NCBI GenBank assembly: GCA_023388055.1
Contig: JAEWGW010000015.1
Coordinates: forward strand, 20,891 to 84,890
DNA length: 64,000 nucleotides
DNA from: Bacillota bacterium
GTDB lineage: Bacteria > Bacillota > Bacilli > Paenibacillales > NBRC-103111
Reading direction: 5' to 3'
Shown here: in pieces, positions 26,580-35,820 of the stretch
Layout of the letters: every line of letters starts with the position of its first letter
How positions within the stretch are numbered: the first letter of the stretch is position 1
Translations under genes and position numbers: made by a program
The notes under the pieces: model-generated
What the model was told of the DNA's origin: nothing
Databases searched by the model: none
What the model saw: the letters and a program-made list of their open reading frames with translations, nothing else

Positions 26580-27932
26580 CTAGGACACAGTCATTGCACC
26601 GCCGCAGCTTCCGGCGAAATACTGGTGAAACTTGACACTTTCCAGTAGCAGCTCGTCGATTTCGCCCTTCCGGACCAAGGTAACAATCCCTTTGTCCTTC
26701 AGCTTCAGGCTTGGCGATTCCCCGATTCCCGAGCAGAGGAGAATTTCGCAATCGGCCAGCATGGTGGCCGTATCATCAAGAATGGTGCGTTTGCCATCAG
26801 GATCGCTGCAGTCCGCCGTGCCGTTGCAATAAGCCTGCACCTTGCGGACACCCAGGAGCTTGATGCTTTTGCCTGCCACCTCGTAGATCAGGAACTCCTT
26901 GGCATGGCCAAAGTGAACATTGACCTTGCCGCCGCCTCTGGTAGCCACCGCCACCCTCACGGATGGAGTGCCCGGCTTGTGAATCACCGCCGCCTTGGCT
27001 GAACGCCGATCCTCCATCAGCTGATCCAATTCCTTCAGCTTATCCTCCCGCTGTTCCATGGTGTAGACCCGCTTCACGGAGGTACTGCACTTGCCCTTAT
27101 CCGCTACGCTTGTATCCTCCCCCAGGAGGCCAACCGCATCTGCTCTGCACTGTCTGCAATGCCGCATGATAGGAAGCACTTCTGCGCATTTCTCCTGCAC
27201 CTCCAGCACCTTAAGCGGGGAGGGCTCCTTCCTGCCATCTTTCTCATAAGGACTGCCCGGTGATATAATAAGGGGCATAATATTGTGGGTAAAGGCTCCC
27301 AGCTCCTTAACCTTCTCCGAAACTGCCGGGAGATGGTCATCATTAACACCTGGGATGATTACGGAGTTGATCTTGCAGGCAACTCCCCGCTCCGCCATTG
27401 CCTTGATGCCTTCCAGTTGGCGATCGATGAGAAGCTTCGCTGCATCCAAGCCGCGGTAAATCTTCCCTTTGTCGGCCACCCAATCATAGATGTGCTGGCC
27501 CACCTCCGGGTCAACGGCATTGACGGTGACCGTCACATGGTTGATGCCTGCCGCAGCAATCTCATCGGCGAACTCCGCAAGCCTTAACCCATTGGTGCTG
27601 AGGCATAGGCTGAGTCCGGGAATCCGGCCGTTCAGCAATCCGAAGGTTGTGAATGTGGCATCGGGATTGGCCAGGGGATCCCCCGGTCCGGCGATACCGA
27701 CGACCGTCAGCTGAGGCAGCGTCTGCAATGTTTCTTCCACGCTTGTGAAAGCTTGTTCGGGACTAAGCACCTTGCTGACTACACCAGGACGACTTTCGCT
27801 GACGCAATCGTACTTGCGGTTGCAGTACTTGCAACGGATGTTGCAGGCCGGCGCCACCGCTACGTGCATCCGGGCGAAATAATGATGTGCGTCTTCGTCA
27901 TAACAAGGATGACGAAAACTGATCGGTTCCAT
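26580..27932 (-). CDS. nifB: NifB radical-SAM cofactor synthase with NifX-like C-terminus
   Basis: A 450-residue NifB that builds the 8Fe-9S-C precursor NifB-co. The radical-SAM Cys motif is APACNIRCKYCNRKYDC near residue 30; VGIAGPGDPLANPDATF and MRHCRQCRADAVGLLGED are NifB-specific. Residues after about 320 form a NifX-like domain (RVAVATRGGGKVNVHFGHAKEF), as in the longer NifB type. It is the first gene of the operon; AAGGAGGTG lies before the ATG, and the promoter with two GlnR-type boxes lies upstream. Confidence 0.95.
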   Translation of the reverse strand: MEPISFRHPCYDEDAHHYFARMHVAVAPACNIRCKYCNRKYDCVSESRPGVVSKVLSPEQAFTSVEETLQTLPQLTVVGIAGPGDPLANPDATFTTFGLLNGRIPGLSLCLSTNGLRLAEFADEIAAAGINHVTVTVNAVDPEVGQHIYDWVADKGKIYRGLDAAKLLIDRQLEGIKAMAERGVACKINSVIIPGVNDDHLPAVSEKVKELGAFTHNIMPLIISPGSPYEKDGRKEPSPLKVLEVQEKCAEVLPIMRHCRQCRADAVGLLGEDTSVADKGKCSTSVKRVYTMEQREDKLKELDQLMEDRRSAKAAVIHKPGTPSVRVAVATRGGGKVNVHFGHAKEFLIYEVAGKSIKLLGVRKVQAYCNGTADCSDPDGKRTILDDTATMLADCEILLCSGIGESPSLKLKDKGIVTLVRKGEIDELLLESVKFHQYFAGSCGGAMTVS

Positions 27933-27951
27933 TCAACCACCTCCTTGTTAA

Positions 27952-27968
27952 TGTTAGTTTTTCTAACA
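27952..27968. promoter_or_regulatory. GlnR/TnrA-type box II of the nif operon
   Basis: TGTTAGTTTTTCTAACA, a full TGTNA-N7-TNACA match, 20 bp upstream of the nifB ATG and 25 bp downstream of the -10. In Paenibacillus polymyxa-type nif regulation the downstream site mediates repression under nitrogen excess. Confidence 0.82.
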
Positions 27969-27993
27969 TATGTGCTCTTGTTTGATTACTCAC

Positions 27994-28022
27994 ATCTTAC
28001 TCCGGCTCATCCAAAGGGTCAA
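27994..28022 (-). promoter_or_regulatory. nif operon promoter (sigma-70 type)
   Basis: -35 TTGACC at 28022-28017 and -10 TAAGAT at 27999-27994, spacing 17. It lies between the two GlnR-type boxes. No sigma-54 -24/-12 element or NifA site was seen. Confidence 0.72.
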
Positions 28023-28070
28023 CGATTTTCCGCCTGCAAAAGGGAGTTGTAAAAATTCAGACATAATCTA

Positions 28071-28087
28071 TGTTAGGTTATATAACA
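28071..28087. promoter_or_regulatory. GlnR/TnrA-type box I of the nif operon
   Basis: TGTTAGGTTATATAACA, matching TGTNA-N7-TNACA, 48 bp upstream of the -35. The upstream site is the activating one in the published Paenibacillus model. Confidence 0.82.
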
Positions 28088-28336
28088 CACATGTTCCATG
28101 AAGCGTTTTCCTAATTCCTAAATATTCGGATTCAGCCTCTTTTCCCTAGTGATAATGGCTCTCAACCAGGTGAAAACGCTTCAAAAAACGAACATTCCTT
28201 TGGGATTGTGAAAAATGGTACGAATGAAATGCAGCAGCTAGGGCTTTTTCCGGAAAGCCTTTTCATTCAAATCGGGTATAATCACCACCTGAGGCGGATG
28301 ATTTGAGGACACTTGAGGTACAGTCCGGTTAATTCA

Positions 28337-28353
28337 TGTCATGTAATATGACA
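28337..28353. promoter_or_regulatory. GlnR/TnrA-like palindrome upstream of the glycosylase gene
   Basis: TGTCATGTAATATGACA matches TGTNA-N7-TNACA and is almost perfectly symmetric. It lies 95 bp upstream of the glycosylase ATG and 250 bp beyond nif box I. Whether it serves the glycosylase, nif, or neither is unclear. Confidence 0.45.
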
Positions 28354-28447
28354 TTAAAATAGCCGCAGGCTGGATGTGCGGGAAGACAGGTTATTCTCTG
28401 AATGTATAAAGTCAGCCTGTTTATTCTACTGTAAGGGATGTGCGAAT

Positions 28448-29044
28448 ATGGAGAGAGTAGGCCGGGATTTTTTTCGGAGACATACGGTGGAGGTAGCCGT
28501 CAGCCTGATCGGCTGTATTCTGGCACGGAGGTTTGAGGATAGGATTGCAGCGGCGGTCATTACTGAAACAGAGGCCTACCGGGGAGCGGATGACCCTGCC
28601 AGCCACGCCCACAGAGGTGTGACGCCCCGCAATCGGATCATGTTCGGAGAAGCGGGTATGCTGTATGTGTATTTCAGCTACGGAATGCATCACTGCATGA
28701 ATGTGGTGACCGAAACGGACGGACAGCCTGGTGCTGTGCTACTCCGTGCGGCCGTGCCGGTGCAGGGGCTGGAGCGCTTCCGCGCCAACCGCCCCAAAGC
28801 GCCGGAGAAACAATGGATGAACGGCCCCGGCAAGCTGACGGCGGCCTTCGGCGTTGATCTGGGCTTTAACGGCTTGGACCTGGCCGAAGCCGGACAGGAG
28901 GATCTGATGATCCTGCCCGGAGCCCCCCTGCCGTGGACCGCCACCCCTCGCATCGGCATCAGCAAAGGAACGGAGCTGCCCTGGAGATTTTTGGCGGCTC
29001 CCGGTGCAGCGGCAGCAATGGCCGGAGCCTGGATCTTTCAGTGA
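28448..29044 (+). CDS. DNA-3-methyladenine glycosylase (AAG/MPG family)
   Basis: A 198-residue alkyladenine DNA glycosylase of the AAG type, which excises 3-methyladenine and other damaged purines. ITETEAYRGADDPASHAHRG contains the catalytic Glu, and MLYVYFSYGMHHCMNVV the substrate-pocket residues; FGVDLGFNGLDL follows. The ATG at 28448 was chosen because AAGGGATG precedes it; the frame is open further upstream to 28376. It converges with the Ktr gene, the two stops overlapping by 7 bp. Confidence 0.88.
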   Translation: MERVGRDFFRRHTVEVAVSLIGCILARRFEDRIAAAVITETEAYRGADDPASHAHRGVTPRNRIMFGEAGMLYVYFSYGMHHCMNVVTETDGQPGAVLLRAAVPVQGLERFRANRPKAPEKQWMNGPGKLTAAFGVDLGFNGLDLAEAGQEDLMILPGAPLPWTATPRIGISKGTELPWRFLAAPGAAAAMAGAWIFQ

Positions 29045-29697
29045 ATGGCCTGCTCGAAACGTTCGATCATCTGATTGGTGCCGATCAGGACCATCACGTC
29101 CTTTTCATATACCCGGTCCTCGGCGGAGGGCGACACAATCACCTCACCGGGTTTGTTGATGGCTACAATGGTGCAGCCGAATTTCTCCCGGGAGTTCAGC
29201 TCACGGAGGGTTTTGCCGGAGATCCGCGGAGGTACGGCCAGCTCGGCGATGGTGTAGTGGTTGGACAGCTCGATATAGTCCAGCAGGCTTGGGGAAGCCA
29301 GCAGATGCGCCACCCGCACCCCCATGTCCCGCTCGGGAAAAATCACCCGCTCCACGCCGATTTTCTCCAGCACCCGCCCGTGCAGATCGGACATGGCCTT
29401 GGCAACCACCTTCTTGACCCCCTGCTCCTTGCACAGGATAGCTGCCAGGATGCTGGCCTGGATATCCTCGCTGATGGCAATGACCACACAATCAAAGTTG
29501 CGGATCCCGAGAGACCGGAACACATCCTCATCGTTCCAGTCGGCCAACACCGTATGAGTCAGGACGCCGCTCATATCGTCCACATTGGCCTCCCGCTTGT
29601 CGATGCCCAGCACCTCGTAGCCCAGACTCATCAGCTCCTTGGCGAGACTGGAGCCGAAGCGGCCCAGACCGATGACGGCATATTGCATTTTCTTCAT
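29038..29697 (-). CDS. ktrA: Ktr/Trk potassium uptake regulatory subunit
   Basis: A 219-residue cytosolic RCK protein that gates a KtrB/KtrD-type K+ channel. The N-terminal Rossmann fold starts YAVIGLGRFGSSLAKELMSLG and binds NAD(H) or ATP/ADP; the C-terminal RCK_C half follows after IELSNHYTIAELAVP. The start at 29697 (MKKMQYAVIG) follows AAGGAG. No membrane subunit is adjacent, as for B. subtilis ktrC, so KtrA and KtrC cannot be told apart here; recent work links such subunits to c-di-AMP binding. Confidence 0.86.
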   Translation of the reverse strand: MKKMQYAVIGLGRFGSSLAKELMSLGYEVLGIDKREANVDDMSGVLTHTVLADWNDEDVFRSLGIRNFDCVVIAISEDIQASILAAILCKEQGVKKVVAKAMSDLHGRVLEKIGVERVIFPERDMGVRVAHLLASPSLLDYIELSNHYTIAELAVPPRISGKTLRELNSREKFGCTIVAINKPGEVIVSPSAEDRVYEKDVMVLIGTNQMIERFEQAIH

Positions 29698-29762
29698 AAC
29701 AAGCTCCTTGTCCGGTTGTCCCGCAGTTGGAAACTGGGGGTTTGCTGTGATATGGTTAGCGC

Positions 29763-29944
29763 TAACGGAACTCACACACCCTTAGAAGCGAAAACACGAT
29801 GGTTTTAAATTGTAACGGAACTAAACGACCGTTAGAAGCGTATTTTACCGCCAAGGAAGCATTAAGCGAACTCTAAGCGCTTGTGAGTTCCGTTAAAATC
29901 CGGTTGGCCCAATTTCGCTCCCTAAGGGCCTCTGAGTTCCGTTA
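29763..29944. repeat. 182-bp four-unit repeat element (++-- layout), copy 3
   Basis: Direct units start with TAACGGAACT at 29763 and 29813; inverted units end in AGTTCCGTTA at 29895 and 29944. Spacing 50 and 49 bp. It fills the gap between the Ktr and CPBP genes. The unit sequence differs from those at 16671, 16969 and 49001, but geometry is the same. Confidence 0.85.
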
Positions 29945-30005
29945 AACCGCGGACGCCCTCTCCGGTCATCACCTAAGGAGCTAGTCTCTAAGAGGTGAAT
30001 ATGGG

Positions 30006-31679
30006 GTGCAAATTTCAGATGAGAGGAACGCTGCCGTGATCCCTATTCAATGGAATAAAAAGCTGATCATACTTGCTGTTCTTGGAATTATTCTTTATTT
30101 CGGCTCCAATATAACGCTCTCCCTGCTGAAAGGCAACGCCGCGGAGGGCGGCCTGGAAACCCCAGCGGTCAAACCCGCGCAAGCAGGCGAAGCCGCGCTG
30201 CAATATGCCTCCAGCCGGCTTGGCCTCACGGCGGAAGCCCCGGAGGCGGCCCTTCTATCCGATAAACGCGCCAGCGGGTTCATCGCCAAGTACAATCTGC
30301 GGAAAGCCTATGAGGACAATCTGTCCGCTTACATGCACCTGGATTATTGGCTGGTGTCCGCCGATTTGCCCAACGGGGAAAAAATCCGGATGAAGGTGGG
30401 GTTGGATAAGCCCCATGTGCTGGGCTGGGAGCTGCTTACCGGGCAGCCGAACCGCACTCCCGGCACCGGAGTGGCTACCGCATCGGAGGCCCTCCACAAG
30501 GCCGGCTACAGTCCCGAGGAATTTGCCTATCAGGGCAGTTCAACGATTTCCGCCAAGGAACCTGTCAGCTTCACGTTCGTCTCCAAAACTCTGGCAGCCG
30601 GAGATGCCTCCTTGGCCGTGACCGTGAAGGTCAGCGGCGACCGGGCGGTAGCGGTAAGCCCGGAGCTGCAGCTGCCCCAGTCTTATCTGGACTGGATGGA
30701 CCAGCAGGAGCAGATTGTCCGCATGACCTCCATCGGTTTCCTGATATTCACCGTCATTATGGGCATCGCCGCGTTAGTGCTGGCCATTGTGAACCGGAAA
30801 CGGGTGTCCTGGTCACGGGGACTGCTTGTTACCGGAATCTTCCTGGTCCTGTTCCTTATCCAGAACTTCAATGTCACGCAAGCCATGCTGATGGCGGAAA
30901 CCTCCGTACTGACCATGGAGGCTTTGGCAGCGATCATCATGAATGTCATTATTGTTGCTTTGGCCCTGCTGCTGGCGCTGGCAGTCTGGTTCAGTCTGTT
31001 GTCCGGCGAGGAGCAGCTCCGGCGCCTCAATCTGAAGCTTTGGCCGCGCTGGCGGGATCCGGAATTCGGGCGGGAAATGTTCTACGGCATGGGCCGGGGT
31101 TACCTAATTTGCCTGTTTATTCTGGGCATTCAGCAGGTAGCCTTCCTGAGCGCGGGCCTGGCCTTTGATTCCTTCACCATCAACGATCCCTCCCAATCCA
31201 CCTGGAATATGAAGTGGGCCATACTATTCCCGGCATCCGCCTGGGTAGCCGCTATTATGGAGGAAGCCATCTACCGGGTATTCGGCATCGCCGTTTTGAA
31301 GCGTCTCTTCCGGTTTACCTTCCCCGCCGTGCTGGTGTCCAGCTTCATCTGGGGACTGGGCCACACCGGATACTCCATCTTCCCCAGCTACACCCGGCTG
31401 ATGGAGGTCACCGTGCTGGGGCTGATCTTCGGCTACGTGTTTCTGCGCTACGGCTTTTTCACCGCCGTCTTCGCCCATGCCATCATGGACAGCCTGCTTA
31501 TGTCCATCTATCTGATGGTGGAGCAGCCTACGCTGCCCCACATCCTGGCCGGCATCTTCTACATCATCCTGCCAGCGCTGATCGGCTTCATCATTCGTTA
31601 TCTTCATCCTCGTTTTGGAGGTCCAAGGCGGCGTCCTCCGGAAGCGGTGGAGCCTCCTTATGGAGTCCCGCAAGGATAG
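30006..31679 (+). CDS. CPBP-family intramembrane metalloprotease
   Basis: A 557-residue membrane protein. One N-terminal helix (LIILAVLGIILYFGSNITLSL) is followed by an extracytoplasmic domain of about 200 residues, then several helices. The C-terminal CPBP (CAAX protease/bacteriocin-processing) domain has the catalytic EExxxR as MEEAIYRVFGI, then SFIWGLGHTGYS and FAHAIMDSLLMS with the zinc-type His and Asn/Asp. Substrate unknown. The start is a GTG at 30006 or 30036; the latter has GAGAGG at good spacing. Its last 89 bp overlap the end of uvrC on the opposite strand. Confidence 0.8.
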   Translation: MQISDERNAAVIPIQWNKKLIILAVLGIILYFGSNITLSLLKGNAAEGGLETPAVKPAQAGEAALQYASSRLGLTAEAPEAALLSDKRASGFIAKYNLRKAYEDNLSAYMHLDYWLVSADLPNGEKIRMKVGLDKPHVLGWELLTGQPNRTPGTGVATASEALHKAGYSPEEFAYQGSSTISAKEPVSFTFVSKTLAAGDASLAVTVKVSGDRAVAVSPELQLPQSYLDWMDQQEQIVRMTSIGFLIFTVIMGIAALVLAIVNRKRVSWSRGLLVTGIFLVLFLIQNFNVTQAMLMAETSVLTMEALAAIIMNVIIVALALLLALAVWFSLLSGEEQLRRLNLKLWPRWRDPEFGREMFYGMGRGYLICLFILGIQQVAFLSAGLAFDSFTINDPSQSTWNMKWAILFPASAWVAAIMEEAIYRVFGIAVLKRLFRFTFPAVLVSSFIWGLGHTGYSIFPSYTRLMEVTVLGLIFGYVFLRYGFFTAVFAHAIMDSLLMSIYLMVEQPTLPHILAGIFYIILPALIGFIIRYLHPRFGGPRRRPPEAVEPPYGVPQG

Positions 31680-33591
31680 TGCGTGCCAGCTTCTCCCCGA
31701 TTCCCAGGGGCCGGAAATCCTCGATTCCGGCCTCTTTGATTTTTTTGAGGGAGCCAAAATGCTTCAGCATCGCCTTACGCCGTTTCTCACCTATCCCCGG
31801 AATAGCGTCCAACTGGGAGGCGATCATGGACTTGGCCCGGGTTTCCCGGTGGAAGGTGATGGCGAAGCGGTGAACCTCATCTTGAATACGCTGGAGCAGA
31901 TAGAACTCCTGGCTGTCCCGCGGCAGGGGGATAATCTCCGGCGGGTCACCGGCCATCAGCTGTGCTGTTTTGTGCTTGTTGTCCTTGACCAGACCACAAA
32001 CGGGAATGAACAAACCCAGCTCATTCTCCAGCACATCCAACGCTGCCGAAATCTGCCCTCTGCCTCCGTCCACAACCACCAGGTCGGGAGGCGTCAGATT
32101 CTCCTTCAACACCCGTTCGTAACGGCGGCGGATCACCTCGCGCATGGTTTCGTAATCATCCGGCCCTTGAACCGTGCGCACCTTGTACTTGCGGTACTCC
32201 TTGCGGTCCGGCTTGCCGTCGGTGAACACCACCATGGCGGAGACGGGATCGGAGCCCTGGATATTGGAGTTGTCGAAGGCCTCAATCCGGCGTACGGTAC
32301 TCGAACCCAGCCAGCTTCCCAGATTCTCCACGGCGCGGACCGTCCGCTCCTCCTCACGTTCGATGAGCTTGAATTTCTCCTCCAGAGACACGCGGGCATT
32401 GTCGCAGGCCATATCCACCATCTTGCGCTTGGGCCCTCTCCGGGGTACATACACCTTCACCTTAAGCCAGCTCTCCAGCGACTGTTTCACATCCAACTGC
32501 TCTTCGTTGGCGGCTTCGGCTGACTCCGGCACACTGCCGGCCTCCACCTTTTCCGCCGACTCCTCTGCTTCTAGTGCTGTGTCCGCTTGCGGAGCCAGGG
32601 CGGCCGCCGCATCGTCGGCAACAACAGCGCCAGCCGCGCCAACCTCCTCCGGCTCCTCCTGGGCCGGCAGGAAAATCTCCCGGGGCAGGGCCGGATTTTC
32701 GCTGTAGAATTGAGCTACGAAGGTCAGGAAATCCTCGTACGCCTCCCCGTAGTAGGGGAAAGCTGTCGCCCGGCGTTCGATCATCTTGCCTTGGCGCATA
32801 TAGAGAATCTGTACGCACATCCAGCCCTTGTCCGTCCAGTAGCCGAACACATCCCGGTCGGTCAGGTCCATGGTGGTGATGGTCTGCTTCTGCATCACGG
32901 CATCGATATTGGCGATATGATCCCGAAGCTCCTTGGCCCGTTCGAAATTCAGCTCCTCAGCCGCCTCCAGCATCTTCTTCTCCAGCTCGTCGCGGATGGC
33001 TTCATGCCCGCCATTCAGAAACCGGGCGATCTCCCCGGTCATCCGTTCGTATTCCCCTTCCGCCACCGGATACTCACAGGGTGCGATACATTGGCCCAGG
33101 TGGTAATACAGGCACACCTTGTCAGGAAGCACCTTGCACTTGCGCAGAGGGTAGAGCCGGTCCAGCAGCTTTTTGGTTTCCTGGGCGGCATAAGCGTTGG
33201 GATACGGGCCAAAATATTTGGCCTTATCCTTCAGCACCTTGCGGGTGACCTCCAGCCGCGGGTGGGCCTCATGGGTGATTTTGATATAGGGAAAGGTTTT
33301 GTCATCCTTCAAAAGCACGTTGTATCGTGGATGATACTGCTTGATCAAATTACATTCCAGAATCAGCGCTTCCATATTGCTCTTGGTGACAATATATTCG
33401 AAATCGGCAATTTCGCCTACAAGCTTCTGGGTTTTGATGTTGTGGCTGCCGGTAAAATAGGACCGGACACGGTTCTTCAGCACCTTGGCCTTGCCCACAT
33501 AAATAATGGCGCCTTCGCTGTTCTTCATCAGATAGCAGCCCGGCTTGTCCGGCAAAAGCGCCAGCTTGTTGCGGATATGCATGTTTTCCAT
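31591..33591 (-). CDS. uvrC: Excinuclease ABC subunit C
   Basis: A 666-residue UvrC that makes the 3' and 5' incisions in nucleotide excision repair. The GIY-YIG domain is at the start (LPDKPGCYLMKNSEGAIIYVGKAKVLKNR), UVR motif near residue 200, the RNase H-like nuclease domain with FDNSNIQGSDPVSAMVVF, and HhH motifs (IPGIGEKRRKAMLKHFGSL). An Ala/Glu-rich acidic insert of about 60 residues (roughly 304-365) interrupts the middle, before LESWLKVKVYVP; this is unusual. Start at 33591 follows GAGAAGAAGG. Confidence 0.93.
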   Translation of the reverse strand: MENMHIRNKLALLPDKPGCYLMKNSEGAIIYVGKAKVLKNRVRSYFTGSHNIKTQKLVGEIADFEYIVTKSNMEALILECNLIKQYHPRYNVLLKDDKTFPYIKITHEAHPRLEVTRKVLKDKAKYFGPYPNAYAAQETKKLLDRLYPLRKCKVLPDKVCLYYHLGQCIAPCEYPVAEGEYERMTGEIARFLNGGHEAIRDELEKKMLEAAEELNFERAKELRDHIANIDAVMQKQTITTMDLTDRDVFGYWTDKGWMCVQILYMRQGKMIERRATAFPYYGEAYEDFLTFVAQFYSENPALPREIFLPAQEEPEEVGAAGAVVADDAAAALAPQADTALEAEESAEKVEAGSVPESAEAANEEQLDVKQSLESWLKVKVYVPRRGPKRKMVDMACDNARVSLEEKFKLIEREEERTVRAVENLGSWLGSSTVRRIEAFDNSNIQGSDPVSAMVVFTDGKPDRKEYRKYKVRTVQGPDDYETMREVIRRRYERVLKENLTPPDLVVVDGGRGQISAALDVLENELGLFIPVCGLVKDNKHKTAQLMAGDPPEIIPLPRDSQEFYLLQRIQDEVHRFAITFHRETRAKSMIASQLDAIPGIGEKRRKAMLKHFGSLKKIKEAGIEDFRPLGIGEKLARTILAGLHKEAPPLPEDAALDLQNEDEDNE

Positions 33592-33750
33592 AGTGGCCTT
33601 CTTCTCCCGGTTATGATTGTTGAATCCACTTTCAAGTATATCATGCTGCAGGGGGAGTCGAACAGACATTCGAGGCGGGATACTCTGGCAAAAGCAAAAA
33701 ACGCCATCCCCACGAGGGATAGCGTTCTGCAACAATGGCCACGCCTTCCG

Positions 33751-35343
33751 TTAAGCCGGCATCTTGAACCAGATGACCGCCTTCTGAAGCTCATCTGCCA
33801 GTAAGGACAAGGATTGGGCCGTTGCCGCCATTTCCTGGCTGGCCGCCGCCCCTTCCTCTGTAGCCGCGGAGATATTCTCCACCGCATTCAGCACATTGGC
33901 GCTTTGTGCCGCCTGCTCTTCACTGGCTGCAGCAATTTCGGAAATTTTGGCGCCGGCATCATTGACCATCTTGGAGATATGGTGGAAGGAGTTACCGGAC
34001 TGCTTGGAGAAATTGCCGCTCTCCTGCACCGTCGCCACACTCTGGCGGGTATTATCCTGCATGATTCGGATGATGCCGGTAATTTGCTTGGTGGCATCGC
34101 GACTGCGCTCCGCCAGCTTGCGAACCTCGTCGGCTACTACCGCAAACCCGCGTCCCTGATCGCCTGCCCGGGCAGCTTCGATAGCTGCATTCAAGGCCAA
34201 CAGATTGGTCTGGTCGGCAATATCCTCAATCACATCCAGAATCTCTCCGATTTTGTGGGAATCGTCCTCAAGCTTAGCCATCTGTGTGCTGACCGCCTCC
34301 ATGGACGTCATGGACGACTGAATGACGTCTCTGCCCTCCATGGCCAGACGGATGGATTCCTCCGCCAGCTCGGAGGTTTGCTCCGTATTAGCCGCCACGG
34401 AATGGATGGCTGCCGACAGCTCCTTAAACAGCTCACTGATGGTTTGGGCCGCCTCCGCCTGATTGGCGCTGCCTCCGGCTATTTCCTCGCTGCTGGCCGA
34501 GATTTGCTGGGCGGAAGCCGCCACATTCTGCGCATTGGCGAGAATGGAGCCTACTATGCCCCGCAGATTCAGCACCATGCTGTCCACGGCCTGGGCCAGC
34601 TGTCCGATTTCGTCCTTGGTTTTGATATCTGAGGTGCGGCTGAGATCTCCTCCGGCTACATCGCCGACAATCACCATCACCTTCTTCAGAGGATTGGAGA
34701 TTGCCCGGGAAATCACCCAGCCCAGCAATATGCTGAGAAGCACCGCTCCGATAATCACCCCTACCGTTAAATTCCGGGAGCGGTTATACAAATCCATCCC
34801 TTCGTCCCTTGCAAGCAGCGCCTCATCGTTGTTGATTTTCAGAAGCTTGTCCAACGAATCGGTAAGCTTGGTGCGCGTAATATTAATTTCGCCCCCATTC
34901 AACATTTCAAGCAAACGCTCGAGATTATTGTTAATGCCGTGTTGGGATGCCTCCTCATAGGATTTTCTGTAGTCCGTCAGCGCCTTCTCCAGATTAGGCA
35001 GCTCAGCAGAGGATGCTTGTGACAGATCCGTCTGCTTGAAGGTGGCAAGCTGTTTTCCTGCTTCTTCCAGAAGCTTAAGTCCTCCGTCCGAAACGGCCAA
35101 TCGTTCCTTTTGCTCCACCATATAAATCTTCCGCAGCTCATGGCGCGCCTCTTGAATGGCACCGTCGATTTCCTCCAGGGACTGAACCGAAACCAGCTGG
35201 TTTTTGTACATATCATCCAAACTATTGTTAATTTTGCTCAAGTTCATCAATCCGAATAATCCGACTACCGCCACAATAACCGCCAATACGGCGAAGGATG
35301 AAATCAGCTTAGTTCCTGTCTTCATGTTGGCAAACCACATCAT
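33751..35343 (-). CDS. Methyl-accepting chemotaxis protein
   Basis: A 530-residue transducer. Topology: helix near residues 10-30 ([21 protein letters not shown]), a four-helix-bundle sensor domain of the 4HB_MCP type, second helix ([24 protein letters not shown]), HAMP, and a long coiled-coil signalling domain with the hairpin tip [30 protein letters not shown]-type sequence. ATG at 35343 follows AAGGAG; a GTG three codons earlier is less likely. It is the last gene of the HD-GYP-cheW-mcp group. Ligand unknown. Confidence 0.9.
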   Translation of the reverse strand: [530 protein letters not shown]

Positions 35344-35379
35344 GTTCTCCACTCCTTGTTGTATCTCGCAAATGGGTTT

Positions 35380-35808
35380 TTACGTCTCTAGCAGGATTTC
35401 ATCCAGGTTTATGATGCCGACTAATTCACCGGCGGCAATGCCGATGCCGGAAATGCAGGCCATACTCCCGCTTCCGTACTGGGAGGAGGCTTCGTGAATG
35501 TTGGAGAATACCACCACCTTATCTACTTTGTCCACAATAATCCCCATTGGTTTACCGCGGTAATGGACCACAATAATGCGGGAGGCTTTAGTGGGCTCCG
35601 CTTCTTCCATAAGAAACAGACCCCTTAAGCTGATTACGGGAATGATGCTCCCGCGTAAATTGATGACTCCTTTCATATATGTCGGTGAATTGGGGATGAA
35701 AGTAATGGGCTGCAACCGAATAATTTCATGAATACCGGAAATCCGGATGGAGTAATTTTCCTCGAGGACGCTGAACTGCACGTACTGTTCCATTAGAGCC
35801 GCCTGCAT
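35380..35808 (-). CDS. cheW: CheW-like coupling protein
   Basis: A 142-residue single-domain CheW that links receptors to CheA. VQFSVLEENYSIRISGIHEIIR and the core YMKGVINLRGSIIPVISLRG are diagnostic. It lies between HD-GYP and MCP genes, 12 bp after the former. No cheA is in the window, so it must serve a kinase encoded elsewhere. Confidence 0.92.
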   Translation of the reverse strand: MQAALMEQYVQFSVLEENYSIRISGIHEIIRLQPITFIPNSPTYMKGVINLRGSIIPVISLRGLFLMEEAEPTKASRIIVVHYRGKPMGIIVDKVDKVVVFSNIHEASSQYGSGSMACISGIGIAAGELVGIINLDEILLET

Positions 35809-35820
35809 AAGAATCCCTCT

